Assembly: GCA_036520715.1 (NCBI GenBank)
Contig: DATDJF010000197.1
Span: 1-14,838, forward strand
Origin: JAEUPI01 sp036520715
Lineage (GTDB): Bacteria > Pseudomonadota > Gammaproteobacteria > Burkholderiales > Burkholderiaceae_C
Length of the DNA: 14,838 nucleotides
Reading direction: 5' to 3'
Part shown: positions 1-7,762 of the stretch, piece by piece
Numbering within the stretch: the stretch's first letter is position 1
How the letters are laid out: each line of letters starts with the position of its first letter
The notes under the pieces: model-generated
Seen by the model: the letters and a program-made list of their open reading frames with translations, nothing else
Database searches by the model: none
Told to the model about the DNA's origin: nothing
Position numbers and translations under genes: made by a program

Positions 1-475
1 GATGCAGAAGGCGATGGACCGGTTGCTTCTGCGCATTCCGATCTTCGGCGACCTGATCTACAAGTCGGTGATCGCGCGCTGGACGCGCACCTTGTCGACG
101 ATGTTTGCTGCCGGCGTTCCGCTGGTCGAGGCGCTCGATTCCGTCGGCGGCGCATCGGGCAACGCTGTGTTCGTGGAGGCCACCGAACAAATCCAGAAGG
201 ATGTGTCCACCGGCTCGGCGCTGACCACGTCGATGCAATCGACCGGCGTCTTTCCTTCGATGGTGCTGCAGATGGCCTCGATCGGCGAAGAGTCCGGCGC
301 GCTCGACCACATGCTGGGCAAGGCTGCCGAGTTCTACGAGCAGGAAGTGGATGAAATGGTCAAGGGCCTGTCCAGCCTGATGGAGCCGTTCATCATCGTG
401 ATCCTCGGTGTGCTGATCGGTGGCATCGTGGTGTCGATGTACCTGCCCATCTTCAAGCTCGGCCAAGTTGTCTGA
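1..475 (+). CDS. pilC: Type IV pilus inner-membrane platform protein PilC, C-terminal part (5' end outside window)
   Basis: PilC is the polytopic inner-membrane platform of the type IV pilus (T2SSF/GspF family). It couples the assembly ATPase to pilin polymerisation. The window holds about the last 157 residues, covering most of the second T2SSF domain. Visible family features are the cytoplasmic helical stretch RTLSTMFAAGVPLVEAL near residue 30, the conserved MASIGEESGAL segment near residue 90, and a final hydrophobic helix (FIIVILGVLIGGIVVSMYLPIF) that ends right before the C-terminus, as is usual for PilC. The methionine at base 2 is internal; the reading frame enters from the left edge. 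The stop lies 3 bases before the pilD start, which indicates co-transcription and probable translational coupling in a pilBCD-type cluster. The family call is secure; PilC rather than GspF follows from the adjacent pilD and coaE genes. Confidence 0.9.
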   Translation, partial: MQKAMDRLLLRIPIFGDLIYKSVIARWTRTLSTMFAAGVPLVEALDSVGGASGNAVFVEATEQIQKDVSTGSALTTSMQSTGVFPSMVLQMASIGEESGALDHMLGKAAEFYEQEVDEMVKGLSSLMEPFIIVILGVLIGGIVVSMYLPIFKLGQVV

Positions 476-478
476 CGC

Positions 479-1411
479 ATGGCCAGCGGGTTGCCGGACT
501 GGCTGCTGCACCCGGCGACGCTGGCCCTGTTCGGCCTGGCAATCGGCAGTTTTCTCAACGTCGTCATCTACCGCCTGCCGCAGATCTTGTGGCGCGAGTG
601 GTGGCGCGACACGGCGGAGTTCCAGCTCGCAGACCTCCTGGCTTGGCGGCCCGTCTTCGGTGGGCAGCCGCATCCCGATGCGGCCTTCGCTGCGGCGGCC
701 CGCGCAATCACTGAGAGCCTGGGCCGGCTTGCACCACTGGGCCTCGCCCGACCGCGCTCGCGCTGTTCTTCTTGCGGTCACGTGCTGCGCTGGTACGAGA
801 ACATCCCCTTGTTGAGCTGGATCGCCTTGCGTGGCCGGTGCTCGGCGTGCAAGGCGCGAATATCGGCTCGCTATCCGCTTGTCGAAGTCGCCACGGCCGC
901 CCTGTTTGCCGCGTGCGGCGTTACGTTCGGCGCTCACGCCGGCACTTTGCTGTGGTGTACGGCTGTCGCGTTGCTCATCGCGATGGCACTCATCGACTTC
1001 GACACCACGCTGCTACCCGATTCCCTTACCCTGCCCTTGATCGGCCTTGGGCTGCTCGGTTCGACCGCGGGTTGGACGCAGGTGCCGCTCAACGATGCCG
1101 TCATCGGCGCCATGCTCGGCTACTTCAGCCTCTGGCTGGTCTCCTTTCTCTACCAACGTCTGCGCGGCGTTCAGGGCATGGCCGAGGGCGATTTCAAGAT
1201 GCTCGCCGGTCTGGGTGCCCTGTTGGGTTGGAAGTTGCTGCCGGCCGTGGTGCTCATGTCTTCCGCAGTAGGCGCAGCGGTTGGCATTTCACTCATCCTC
1301 TTTCGCGGACACCGGCGCGAAGTTCCGATTCCATTCGGCCCTTATCTGGCCGGCGGTGGGCTAGCCGCGTTGTTCTTCGGCGACGCCGTGCGCGGCTTGT
1401 ACGGCCTTTGA
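479..1411 (+). CDS. pilD: Prepilin leader peptidase / N-methyltransferase PilD
   Basis: A 310-residue polytopic membrane aspartyl protease (peptidase A24) that cleaves the leader of type IV prepilins and N-methylates the new first residue. The N-terminal domain shows AIGSFLNVVIYRLP (residues 21-34) and two zinc-type cysteine pairs, C96/C99 and C121/C124, typical of the bifunctional enzyme. The two catalytic aspartates are visible: the ALIDFDTTLLPD segment (D173/D175 region) and the GxGD-like site MAEGDFKML (D238), where Ala takes the first Gly position. About eight hydrophobic segments follow the zinc domain. Residues 38-92, between the first helix and the first cysteine pair, form a long polar/Ala-rich stretch. 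ATG 479 lies 3 bases after pilC and the gene ends 7 bases before coaE, so it sits in the same transcription unit. It may also process type II secretion pseudopilins. Confidence 0.94.
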   Translation: MASGLPDWLLHPATLALFGLAIGSFLNVVIYRLPQILWREWWRDTAEFQLADLLAWRPVFGGQPHPDAAFAAAARAITESLGRLAPLGLARPRSRCSSCGHVLRWYENIPLLSWIALRGRCSACKARISARYPLVEVATAALFAACGVTFGAHAGTLLWCTAVALLIAMALIDFDTTLLPDSLTLPLIGLGLLGSTAGWTQVPLNDAVIGAMLGYFSLWLVSFLYQRLRGVQGMAEGDFKMLAGLGALLGWKLLPAVVLMSSAVGAAVGISLILFRGHRREVPIPFGPYLAGGGLAALFFGDAVRGLYGL

Positions 1412-1418
1412 GCGCGCC

Positions 1419-2021
1419 GTGCGTCACGTCGGCCTGACCGGCGGCATCGGCAGCGGCAAGAGCACCGTGGCCGCCTGCTGGGTGGCTCTGGGCGCGACGC
1501 TGGTCGATACCGACGCGATCGCCCGGTCACTGACCGAGGCCGGCGGTGCAGCGATGCCCGCGGTGCGCACCGAATTCGGTGAGCCGCTCGTCGACGGCCG
1601 CGGCGGCCTCGATCGCCAGCGGATGCGCGAACTGGTCTTCACCGATCCCTCGGCGAAACGACGCCTGGAAGCCATCCTGCATCCGCTGATCGGCACCGAG
1701 GCCATGGCGCAAGCCGCGCGTTCACCCCACCGCGTGATCGTGTTCGACGTGCCGCTGATGGCCGAGTCATCGCATTGGCGCAGTCGCTGCGACAGGATCG
1801 TGGTGGTCGACTGCAGCGAGCAAACCCAAGTCGGTCGCGTGATGCGACGCGCCGGCTGGCAGGAACAACAAGTGCGCCGCGTCATCGCGCAACAGGCGCC
1901 ACGGCCTCTGCGCCGGGCCATCGCTGATGCCATCATTCACAACGACGGGCAGTCGCTCGACGAGCTGCAGGCCGCCGTGCACACGCTGTGGGCTCTCTGG
2001 GTAGGCGAGATGCCTGGGTAG
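1419..2021 (+). CDS. coaE: Dephospho-CoA kinase CoaE
   Basis: Catalyses the last step of coenzyme A synthesis: ATP-dependent phosphorylation of the 3'-hydroxyl of dephospho-CoA, in the cytoplasm. The 200-residue length fits the family. The P-loop GGIGSGKS is at residues 8-15, followed by the DTDAIAR motif (residues 31-37) that binds the acceptor. HPLIG lies near residue 90 and VFDVPLMAES near residue 110, both typical of CoaE. The start is GTG 1419: it puts the P-loop at the usual distance from the N-terminus and lies 7 bases after the pilD stop, and no ATG fits. The pilD-coaE-zapD-yacG order is a recognised arrangement in beta- and gammaproteobacteria, and it supports both this assignment and those of the next two genes. 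Confidence 0.95.
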   Translation: MRHVGLTGGIGSGKSTVAACWVALGATLVDTDAIARSLTEAGGAAMPAVRTEFGEPLVDGRGGLDRQRMRELVFTDPSAKRRLEAILHPLIGTEAMAQAARSPHRVIVFDVPLMAESSHWRSRCDRIVVVDCSEQTQVGRVMRRAGWQEQQVRRVIAQQAPRPLRRAIADAIIHNDGQSLDELQAAVHTLWALWVGEMPG

Positions 2022-2076
2022 GGCGCTGTGAAACAATCGCGCTCCTGCATGGTCGATGCCGTGGGAGCCGACGGAC

Positions 2077-2832
2077 TTGATTCTCTACGAGTACCCGTTC
2101 CAGGAGAGCGTGCGCACGATGTTGCGCCTGGAGCAGTTGTTCGATCGGATCGGGCAGTTGATGGTTCGCGACAGTGCGATCGACCACCACTTCGCACTGG
2201 TGACGCTGTTCGAGATCATGGACGTCGCCTCGCGTGCCGACCTCAAGTCCGATCTGCTCAAGGAGCTCGAGCGCCACAAGCAGCAATTGATCGCGCTCCG
2301 GGGCAAGCCCCAGGTCGCGCAGCAAGCGCTCGACGAGGTGGTCCAGCGCATCGAGCAGTCGTTCGATGCGCTCAACCAGCTCCCCGGCAAGGCCGGGCAT
2401 GCGCTGACCGCCAACGAATGGCTGATGAGCGTGCGCAGCCGCATCAGCATCCCAGGCGGCACCTGCGAGTTCGACCTGCCCGCCTACTACGCCTGGCAAC
2501 ATCGTGATGCCGCGTCGCGACGCGCCGATCTGAATCAGTGGGTGTCGACGATGATGCCGCTGGCGCAAGCCTTGCAAGCGCTGCTGCAACTGCTGCGCGA
2601 TTCGGGTGTGCGGCAGAAGGTGATGGCCACGGGCGGTCAGTTCCAGCAGGGTCTCGCGCCCGGCAAGACCTATCAGTTGCTGCGCGTGCGGCTGGACCCG
2701 ACGCTGCAGTTGGTGCCCGAGATCAGCGGTCACCGGCTCATGGTGTCGGTGCGGTTGATGCGTGCCGAAGCCGATGGTCGCTTGCGGCCCAGCAACGAGG
2801 ACGCTTCCTTCGAGTTGTCGCTGTGCGCCTGA
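2077..2832 (+). CDS. zapD: Cell division protein ZapD (FtsZ-ring bundling factor, DUF1342)
   Basis: ZapD binds the FtsZ C-terminal tail and cross-links FtsZ protofilaments at the division ring in the cytoplasm. The predicted 251-residue protein has the family N-terminus ILYEYPFQESVRTMLRLE, comparable with VLFEHPLNEKMRTWLRIE in E. coli. It also has the conserved RSRISIPGGTCEFDLPAY block near residues 121-139 and the C-terminal LVPEISGHRLMVSVRLM segment. I chose TTG 2077 because GGGAG at 2063-2067 lies 9 bases upstream and this start gives the short N-terminus I recall for betaproteobacterial ZapD. The alternative is ATG 2056, seven codons longer and without a clear ribosome-binding site. A 55-base gap follows coaE, and the stop is one base before the yacG ATG. 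Confidence 0.9.
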   Translation: MILYEYPFQESVRTMLRLEQLFDRIGQLMVRDSAIDHHFALVTLFEIMDVASRADLKSDLLKELERHKQQLIALRGKPQVAQQALDEVVQRIEQSFDALNQLPGKAGHALTANEWLMSVRSRISIPGGTCEFDLPAYYAWQHRDAASRRADLNQWVSTMMPLAQALQALLQLLRDSGVRQKVMATGGQFQQGLAPGKTYQLLRVRLDPTLQLVPEISGHRLMVSVRLMRAEADGRLRPSNEDASFELSLCA

Positions 2833-2833
2833 A

Positions 2834-3058
2834 ATGAGCTCGTCCGCAAAGGCGCTGCAGGTGCCCTGCCCGACGTGCGCACGTCGCACCGTCTTTGCGC
2901 CCGCCAATCGCTGGCGGCCGTTTTGCAGCGAGCGCTGCCGAAGCATCGACCTGGGTGCCTGGGCCAGCGAATCGTTTCGCGTGACGGCCGACCCACAACC
3001 CGAAGACATCGATGGCGCGGGGCCGGCGTCGCCGGAGTCGCGGCCACCCGGGGGTTGA
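2834..3058 (+). CDS. yacG: DNA gyrase inhibitor YacG (zinc-binding)
   Basis: A 74-residue protein of the YacG/DUF329 family. In E. coli YacG binds GyrB and inhibits gyrase. The zinc site is plain: CPTC at residues 12-15 and CSERC at residues 31-35, giving C12, C15, C31 and C35 in a CX2C-X15-CX3C layout. It is followed by the family segment RSIDLGAWASESFRV. The C-terminal tail is short and rich in Pro, Glu and Ala, as in other family members. ATG 2834 starts one base after the zapD stop, so translation is probably coupled. The TGA stop (3056-3058) lies inside the predicted -35 element of the groESL promoter. No mutT gene follows, although mutT accompanies this cluster in some proteobacteria. 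Confidence 0.93.
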   Translation: MSSSAKALQVPCPTCARRTVFAPANRWRPFCSERCRSIDLGAWASESFRVTADPQPEDIDGAGPASPESRPPGG

Positions 3059-3082
3059 AGCCGAGGGGTTCGTACCTATAAT
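3055..3082 (+). promoter_or_regulatory. Predicted sigma70-type promoter of groESL
   Basis: TTGAAG (3055-3060) and a perfect TATAAT (3077-3082) are separated by 16 bases, close to the sigma70 consensus. The predicted start falls at about 3089-3090, the left edge of the CIRCE operator. The -35 overlaps the yacG stop codon. A sigma32 (RpoH) contribution cannot be excluded, because TTGAA is shared with the sigma32 -35, but the -10 looks like a housekeeping one. Confidence 0.8.
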
Positions 3083-3089
3083 CCGTCTG

Positions 3090-3116
3090 CTAGCACTCTC
3101 GGGTGCTGAGTGCTAA
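3090..3116 (+). promoter_or_regulatory. CIRCE operator (HrcA binding site)
   Basis: Inverted repeat with left arm CTAGCACTC (3090-3098), a 9-base spacer, and right arm GAGTGCTAA (3108-3116). It matches the CIRCE consensus TTAGCACTC-N9-GAGTGCTAA except for the first base. CIRCE is bound by the HrcA repressor, which is released on heat shock. Its place at the predicted transcription start suggests direct occlusion of RNA polymerase. No hrcA gene is in the window, so it must be encoded elsewhere. Confidence 0.96.
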
Positions 3117-3222
3117 CAGCGGGCCGGCTGCCGATTTCGGTGGTCTTCCACCCCTGGTAAATGTGCGCTCACTCATGTTGAGCGCCTAGTCAGATCTATT
3201 CCGAACCCTCGAAGGAGATGCA
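3117..3222 (+). other. groES 5' leader with two hairpins
   Basis: The leader between CIRCE and the groES start holds two potential RNA hairpins. One is GGTGG/CCACC (3139-3143 with 3148-3152, loop TCTT). The other is GCGCTCA/TGAGCGC (3165-3171 with 3179-3185, 7-base loop). The groES ribosome-binding site AAGGAG (3212-3217) lies 5 bases before ATG and outside both stems. The leader may affect mRNA stability; I see no known riboswitch and no clear thermometer that pairs with the ribosome-binding site. Confidence 0.5.
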
Positions 3223-3516
3223 ATGAAACTTCGTCCGTTGCACGACCGTGTGGTCGTCAAGCGCCTGGAACAGGAAACCAAGACCGCGTCGGGCATCGTG
3301 ATTCCCGACAACGCCGCCGAAAAGCCCGACCAGGGCGAGGTGCTCGCGGTGGGCCCCGGCAAGCGCAACGACAAGGGCGACTTCGTGGTGCCCAACGTCA
3401 AGGTTGGCGACCGCGTGCTGTTCGGCAAGTACAGCGGCCAGACCGTCAAGGTCGACGGCGACGAACTGCTGGTGATGCGCGAAGAGGATCTCTTCGCCGT
3501 CGTCGAGAAGAAGTGA
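3223..3516 (+). CDS. groES: Co-chaperonin GroES (Hsp10)
   Basis: A 97-residue Hsp10 that forms the heptameric lid of GroEL and helps enclose substrate proteins in the cytoplasm. The N-terminal MKLRPLHDRVVVKR segment, the mobile loop (about residues 16-34, with GIVIP at 24-28 contacting GroEL) and the GEVLAVGPGKR segment are all typical, and the length is standard. A strong ribosome-binding site, AAGGAG at 3212-3217, lies 5 bases before ATG. It is the first gene of the CIRCE-controlled operon. Its stop codon is embedded in a perfect 9-bp inverted repeat (3513-3533), which makes the spacer before groEL unusual. Confidence 0.98.
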   Translation: MKLRPLHDRVVVKRLEQETKTASGIVIPDNAAEKPDQGEVLAVGPGKRNDKGDFVVPNVKVGDRVLFGKYSGQTVKVDGDELLVMREEDLFAVVEKK

Positions 3517-3537
3517 TCGCCACCGGCGATCACTTTT
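3510..3537 (+). terminator. Terminator-like hairpin at the groES stop codon (possible partial terminator)
   Basis: GTGATCGCC (3513-3521) and GGCGATCAC (3525-3533) form a perfect 9-bp stem with a 3-base loop. TTTT follows, pairing further with the upstream GAA. The stem includes the groES stop codon. The T run is short (four), so it may act as a weak terminator or an mRNA-processing/stabilising site that sets the groES:groEL ratio. Activity is inferred; the inverted repeat is seen. Confidence 0.5.
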
Positions 3538-3550
3538 CGTCGCAGGCTAA

Positions 3551-3582
3551 CTTGGCGCAGCCAAGCTAAGGGCCGTAGGCCC
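3551..3582. repeat. Two adjacent small inverted repeats in the groES-groEL spacer
   Basis: CTTGGC-GCA-GCCAAG (3551-3565) and GGGCC-GTA-GGCCC (3570-3582) are perfect stems with 3-base loops. Together with the hairpin over the groES stop they make a three-hairpin array in a 130-base spacer (3517-3646). Neither has a T tract. This could be a dispersed intergenic repeat or an mRNA-stability element; I cannot tell which from one copy. Confidence 0.55.
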
Positions 3583-3646
3583 GGCCGAAGACAAGAAGCC
3601 TTCGCCGCGGCTGAACCTATCCCCTGAATTTTTCGGAGAAACACAC

Positions 3647-5290
<1,644 letters not shown>

Positions 5291-5301
5291 TCGGCCCGTC
5301 G

Positions 5302-5326
5302 CATGCCCCCGACAAAAGGGGGCATG
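5302..5326 (+). terminator. First hairpin after groEL
   Basis: CATGCCCCC (5302-5310) pairs with GGGGGCATG (5318-5326) around a 7-base loop, GACAAAA. It begins 11 bases after the groEL stop. No T tract follows, so it more likely protects the 3' end or assists the stronger terminator just downstream. Confidence 0.5.
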
Positions 5327-5332
5327 TGGCAC

Positions 5333-5371
5333 ACGGCCCGCAGGCAGCAACGCCTGCGGGCCGTTTTGTTT
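5333..5371 (+). terminator. Rho-independent terminator of groESL
   Basis: CGGCCCGCAGGC (5334-5345) and GCCTGCGGGCCG (5352-5363) form a perfect 12-bp GC-rich stem with a 6-base loop, followed directly by TTTTGTTT. This is a classical intrinsic terminator for the chaperonin operon and separates it from the next gene. Confidence 0.93.
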
Positions 5372-5385
5372 GTGCGCGTGCGCCG

Positions 5386-5391
5386 GATAAT
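5386..5391 (+). promoter_or_regulatory. Possible -10 element for the DUF1631-like gene
   Basis: GATAAT at 5386-5391 resembles a sigma70 -10 and lies just after the groESL terminator. It would start transcription near 5398, about 17 bases before the ATG. No good -35 is visible at the right distance, so this is a weak call. Confidence 0.35.
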
Positions 5392-5414
5392 GCGAACCAG
5401 CAAACGCGATCACG

Positions 5415-7013
5415 ATGCCTCACCGACCCACGCTTGCGGAGTTCGTCGACCAGGAGCTGCGGCTGTCCGAGCCGGCGTTCGCCGCGGTGGTCGACGCCGT
5501 GCTGGTGCAGTGGCGCGGCCGGGCGCCCACGATGCGGTCGGCCAGCGCGGCCGACGCGCTGCGCGTGCTGCACGCCCACCGCGACGACTTCGTGCGGCGT
5601 GCCGTGTCGTCGCTTCATGAACAGGCGCTGGGCAAGGCGGATCCCGCGAGCGCGGCGCCGCGCAAGAGCGGCAAGCTCGAGCTGTCGCTGGTGGACGACG
5701 ACGAAATCACCGCCGACATCGAAGTCGCGCGCATCGTCGAGCGCAGCAACAGCGAGCTCGAGGAGCCGTTGCGTGAGTTGCGCACCTACACCTCGGCGCT
5801 GGTGGGCGACGTCAACACCGCCCGCGACACCAACCCGCTGCGCCCGGAGGTGTGGGTGCGTGCCGTGCTGGCGGCAGCACGCAGCCTGCCGATCGCACGC
5901 GAACTCCACATCGACCTGCTGCGCTGCGCCACGCAGCCGCTGATCCGCGCGATTCACGACAACTGCGCTGCCGCCTGCTTGCAACTGCGCAACCTCGGCG
6001 TCACGCCGGCCTCGCACCGCACGGTGGTCAACGAAGGTGTGGTCACCGAACTGACCGATGCGATGCGCGCGCGTCGCTCGCTCGGCCGCGGTGCCGCCGA
6101 CGAACTCGACAACCAGGCACTGCCCGGTGCGGTCGCGGACCTGCTGCATCGAGTCGAGCAGGGGCTGGCGATGCCGCGCCACGCTGCCGCATCCGATGCG
6201 ACGTCGGCGCGCTCGTCGAACCTGCAGCGCGAGCAGCCCACCGTCGAGCGGCTGTCGCAGTTGTACGACGCGATCCTCGGCGACCGCCGCCTGCCGCGCG
6301 AGAGCCTGCCGCTGCTGTCGCGCCTGTACCCCGCGGTGCTGCGGCAGACACTGCTCGATGCGAGCCTGCTGGCCGACGCCGGGCACCCCGTGTGGCGCTT
6401 CATGGACCATCTCGGGTTTCTGATGCAGACCCGCGGGGTCGGCGACCCTCAAGCCAACGTCGCGTTCGCGCAAGGCCTGGTCGAACAGTTGGTCGCCCAG
6501 CACAGCGCCGACCCGCGGCCATTTCAATCGGCAGCCAGCCGCCTGGCGGTGCTCGAGCGGCAGCGGTTTGCGCGGGCCGTCTCGGCGGCTGGCGCCGACA
6601 TCACGCTGCTGGGTGCTCGCGTGCGGGAAGCAGGCAGCGACCCATCGCCTGGCTTGCCACAGGCGCTGGACGCCGGCAGTGGCGATAGTCAGCCGGCGCC
6701 GCTGCGCCGTGGCGACGACGCCGAGCCCGAACCCGGCGGCATGGCAGGCATGTGGCGAGCCGGTTCGTGGCTGTCGATCTTCCTGCGTGGGCAGTGGCGC
6801 CGTGCCCTGGTCTTGTGGCGTGCGCCCGGTGCCGGCCCGCTGCTGCTGCTCGACGCCAACGAGGCCAGGCACTGGGCCGTGCGCGGCGTGGCCATCGAAC
6901 GGTTGGCAGCCGTTGGCCTGGCCAGGGTCTTCGCGCCGCGCTCGCTGGTGGCAGACGCCACCGGGCGCGTCGGTCACGTGACCCGCGACCCCGGCCCGAC
7001 ATTGTTCGGATAA
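5415..7013 (+). CDS. DUF1631-like protein of unknown function
   Basis: A 532-residue protein that I match by pattern to DUF1631 (PF07793), a mostly beta/gammaproteobacterial family of unknown role. The matching blocks are LELSLVDDDEI (88-98), NPLRPEVWVRAV (140-151), LSQLYDAILGDRRLPRESLPLLSRLYPAVLRQTLLDASLL (about 280-319, resembling the family's ILDDxxLP...LISRLQxPxLKxALLD block) and HPVWRFMDHLG (324-334). The C-terminal 90 residues (from GSWLSIFLRGQWRRALVLWRAP) look like the beta-rich PilZ-like end found in the family. There is no signal peptide or membrane segment. It is shorter than the 700-plus residues I recall for many members. ATG 5415 has no clear Shine-Dalgarno sequence. It stands alone between the groESL terminator and the convergent engB, with 11 bases between the two stops. 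Function is not known. Confidence 0.75.
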   Translation: MPHRPTLAEFVDQELRLSEPAFAAVVDAVLVQWRGRAPTMRSASAADALRVLHAHRDDFVRRAVSSLHEQALGKADPASAAPRKSGKLELSLVDDDEITADIEVARIVERSNSELEEPLRELRTYTSALVGDVNTARDTNPLRPEVWVRAVLAAARSLPIARELHIDLLRCATQPLIRAIHDNCAAACLQLRNLGVTPASHRTVVNEGVVTELTDAMRARRSLGRGAADELDNQALPGAVADLLHRVEQGLAMPRHAAASDATSARSSNLQREQPTVERLSQLYDAILGDRRLPRESLPLLSRLYPAVLRQTLLDASLLADAGHPVWRFMDHLGFLMQTRGVGDPQANVAFAQGLVEQLVAQHSADPRPFQSAASRLAVLERQRFARAVSAAGADITLLGARVREAGSDPSPGLPQALDAGSGDSQPAPLRRGDDAEPEPGGMAGMWRAGSWLSIFLRGQWRRALVLWRAPGAGPLLLLDANEARHWAVRGVAIERLAAVGLARVFAPRSLVADATGRVGHVTRDPGPTLFG

Positions 7014-7024
7014 ACGGGCACGCG

Positions 7025-7705
7025 CTACGCCGAAGGACCGGTGGTCCACGAACGAAGCGCGAGCGCCACGTCGTCGATGCCCTGACCCGACAGCGCTGAA
7101 AACAGCGTCACGCCGATGTCGGAATGTTCGGTCGCCACCTCGGCAAGCACCCGTTGCGCTGTGGTCAGCGACCGCTGGGCGTCGCGCCGGTTGATCTTGT
7201 CGGCCTTGGTCAGCAGCGCCAGCAGCTTGACGTCACCAGTGGCCACGCGCGGCCACACATAACCGAGCAACTGGCGGTCCAGTGCGGTGAAGCCATGGCG
7301 CGAGTCGACCAGCATCACCAGGCCGGCCAGGCTGAGTCGTTGCGTCAGGTAGTCGGCCACCGCGGCCTGCCAGCGCTGCTTGGACGCGCGCTCGACGGCG
7401 GCATAACCATATCCCGGCAAGTCGACCCATATCGCATCGGGTGCGTCCACCGGTCCGACGTTGAACAAGTTGATGTGCTGCGTGCGACCTGGCGTCTTCG
7501 ATGCGAAGGCGAGGCGCTTATGCCGCGCAAGCGCGTTGATAGCGGTCGACTTGCCCGCATTGCTGCGGCCGACGAAGGCGATCTCGGGCAAGCCCGGCTC
7601 GGGCAGCTCGTGCAGCCGGCTCGCAGTGACGAGAAAACGCGCCGAATGCGCCCAGGCCAGTGCAGCCTGGGCGGCCGGGCCGCTGAGCGAATCGGGCGGT
7701 GTCAT
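7025..7705 (-). CDS. engB: Ribosome biogenesis GTPase EngB (YihA/YsxC)
   Basis: A 226-residue cytoplasmic GTPase of the TrmE-Era-EngA-EngB superfamily, required for late assembly of the 50S subunit in bacteria where it has been studied. The G motifs are all present: G1 GRSNAGKST (46-54), the KTPGRTQ switch (70-76, G2 region), G3 DLPGYG (95-100), G4 TKAD (166-169) and G5 SAL (203-205). The ATG at 7705-7703 gives the normal EngB N-terminal extension. No Shine-Dalgarno sequence is visible; a -10-like TACAAT lies only 5 bases upstream (see regulatory entry). It is convergent with the DUF1631-like gene and divergent from cytochrome c4, an arrangement I recall from other betaproteobacteria. Confidence 0.97.
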   Translation of the reverse strand: MTPPDSLSGPAAQAALAWAHSARFLVTASRLHELPEPGLPEIAFVGRSNAGKSTAINALARHKRLAFASKTPGRTQHINLFNVGPVDAPDAIWVDLPGYGYAAVERASKQRWQAAVADYLTQRLSLAGLVMLVDSRHGFTALDRQLLGYVWPRVATGDVKLLALLTKADKINRRDAQRSLTTAQRVLAEVATEHSDIGVTLFSALSGQGIDDVALALRSWTTGPSA

Positions 7706-7762
7706 GGGTCATTGTAAAATTCGCCGCTTTATTCGCCGCCCACGCTCTACAAGGTTGACCGC
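7706..7762. promoter_or_regulatory. Divergent engB / cytochrome c4 promoter region
   Basis: This 57-base, locally AT-rich region separates the two start codons. On the minus strand TACAAT (complement of 7711-7716) lies 5 bases before the engB ATG. On the plus strand TGTAAAAT (TAAAAT at 7715-7720) could serve cytochrome c4 with a leader of about 36 bases. The two elements overlap, so the promoters may compete. No consensus -35 is seen for either. AAGG at 7751-7754 is the cytochrome c4 ribosome-binding site. Confidence 0.45.

Noticed and set aside
1933..3009. 358-residue minus-strand frame across zapD and yacG
   Set aside because: Antisense to well-supported zapD and yacG, Gln/Leu/Arg-rich, no family match.
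3090..3116. CIRCE as a terminator or attenuator hairpin
   Set aside because: The arms match the HrcA operator consensus and there is no T tract; its place at the predicted start fits an operator.
3139..3222. ROSE-type RNA thermometer in the groES leader
   Set aside because: The groES ribosome-binding site is not in a convincing stem; only a 3-bp CCT/AGG pairing touches it.
7014..7024. Bidirectional terminator between the DUF1631-like gene and engB
   Set aside because: Only 11 bases separate the stops, and no stem with T runs is visible there.
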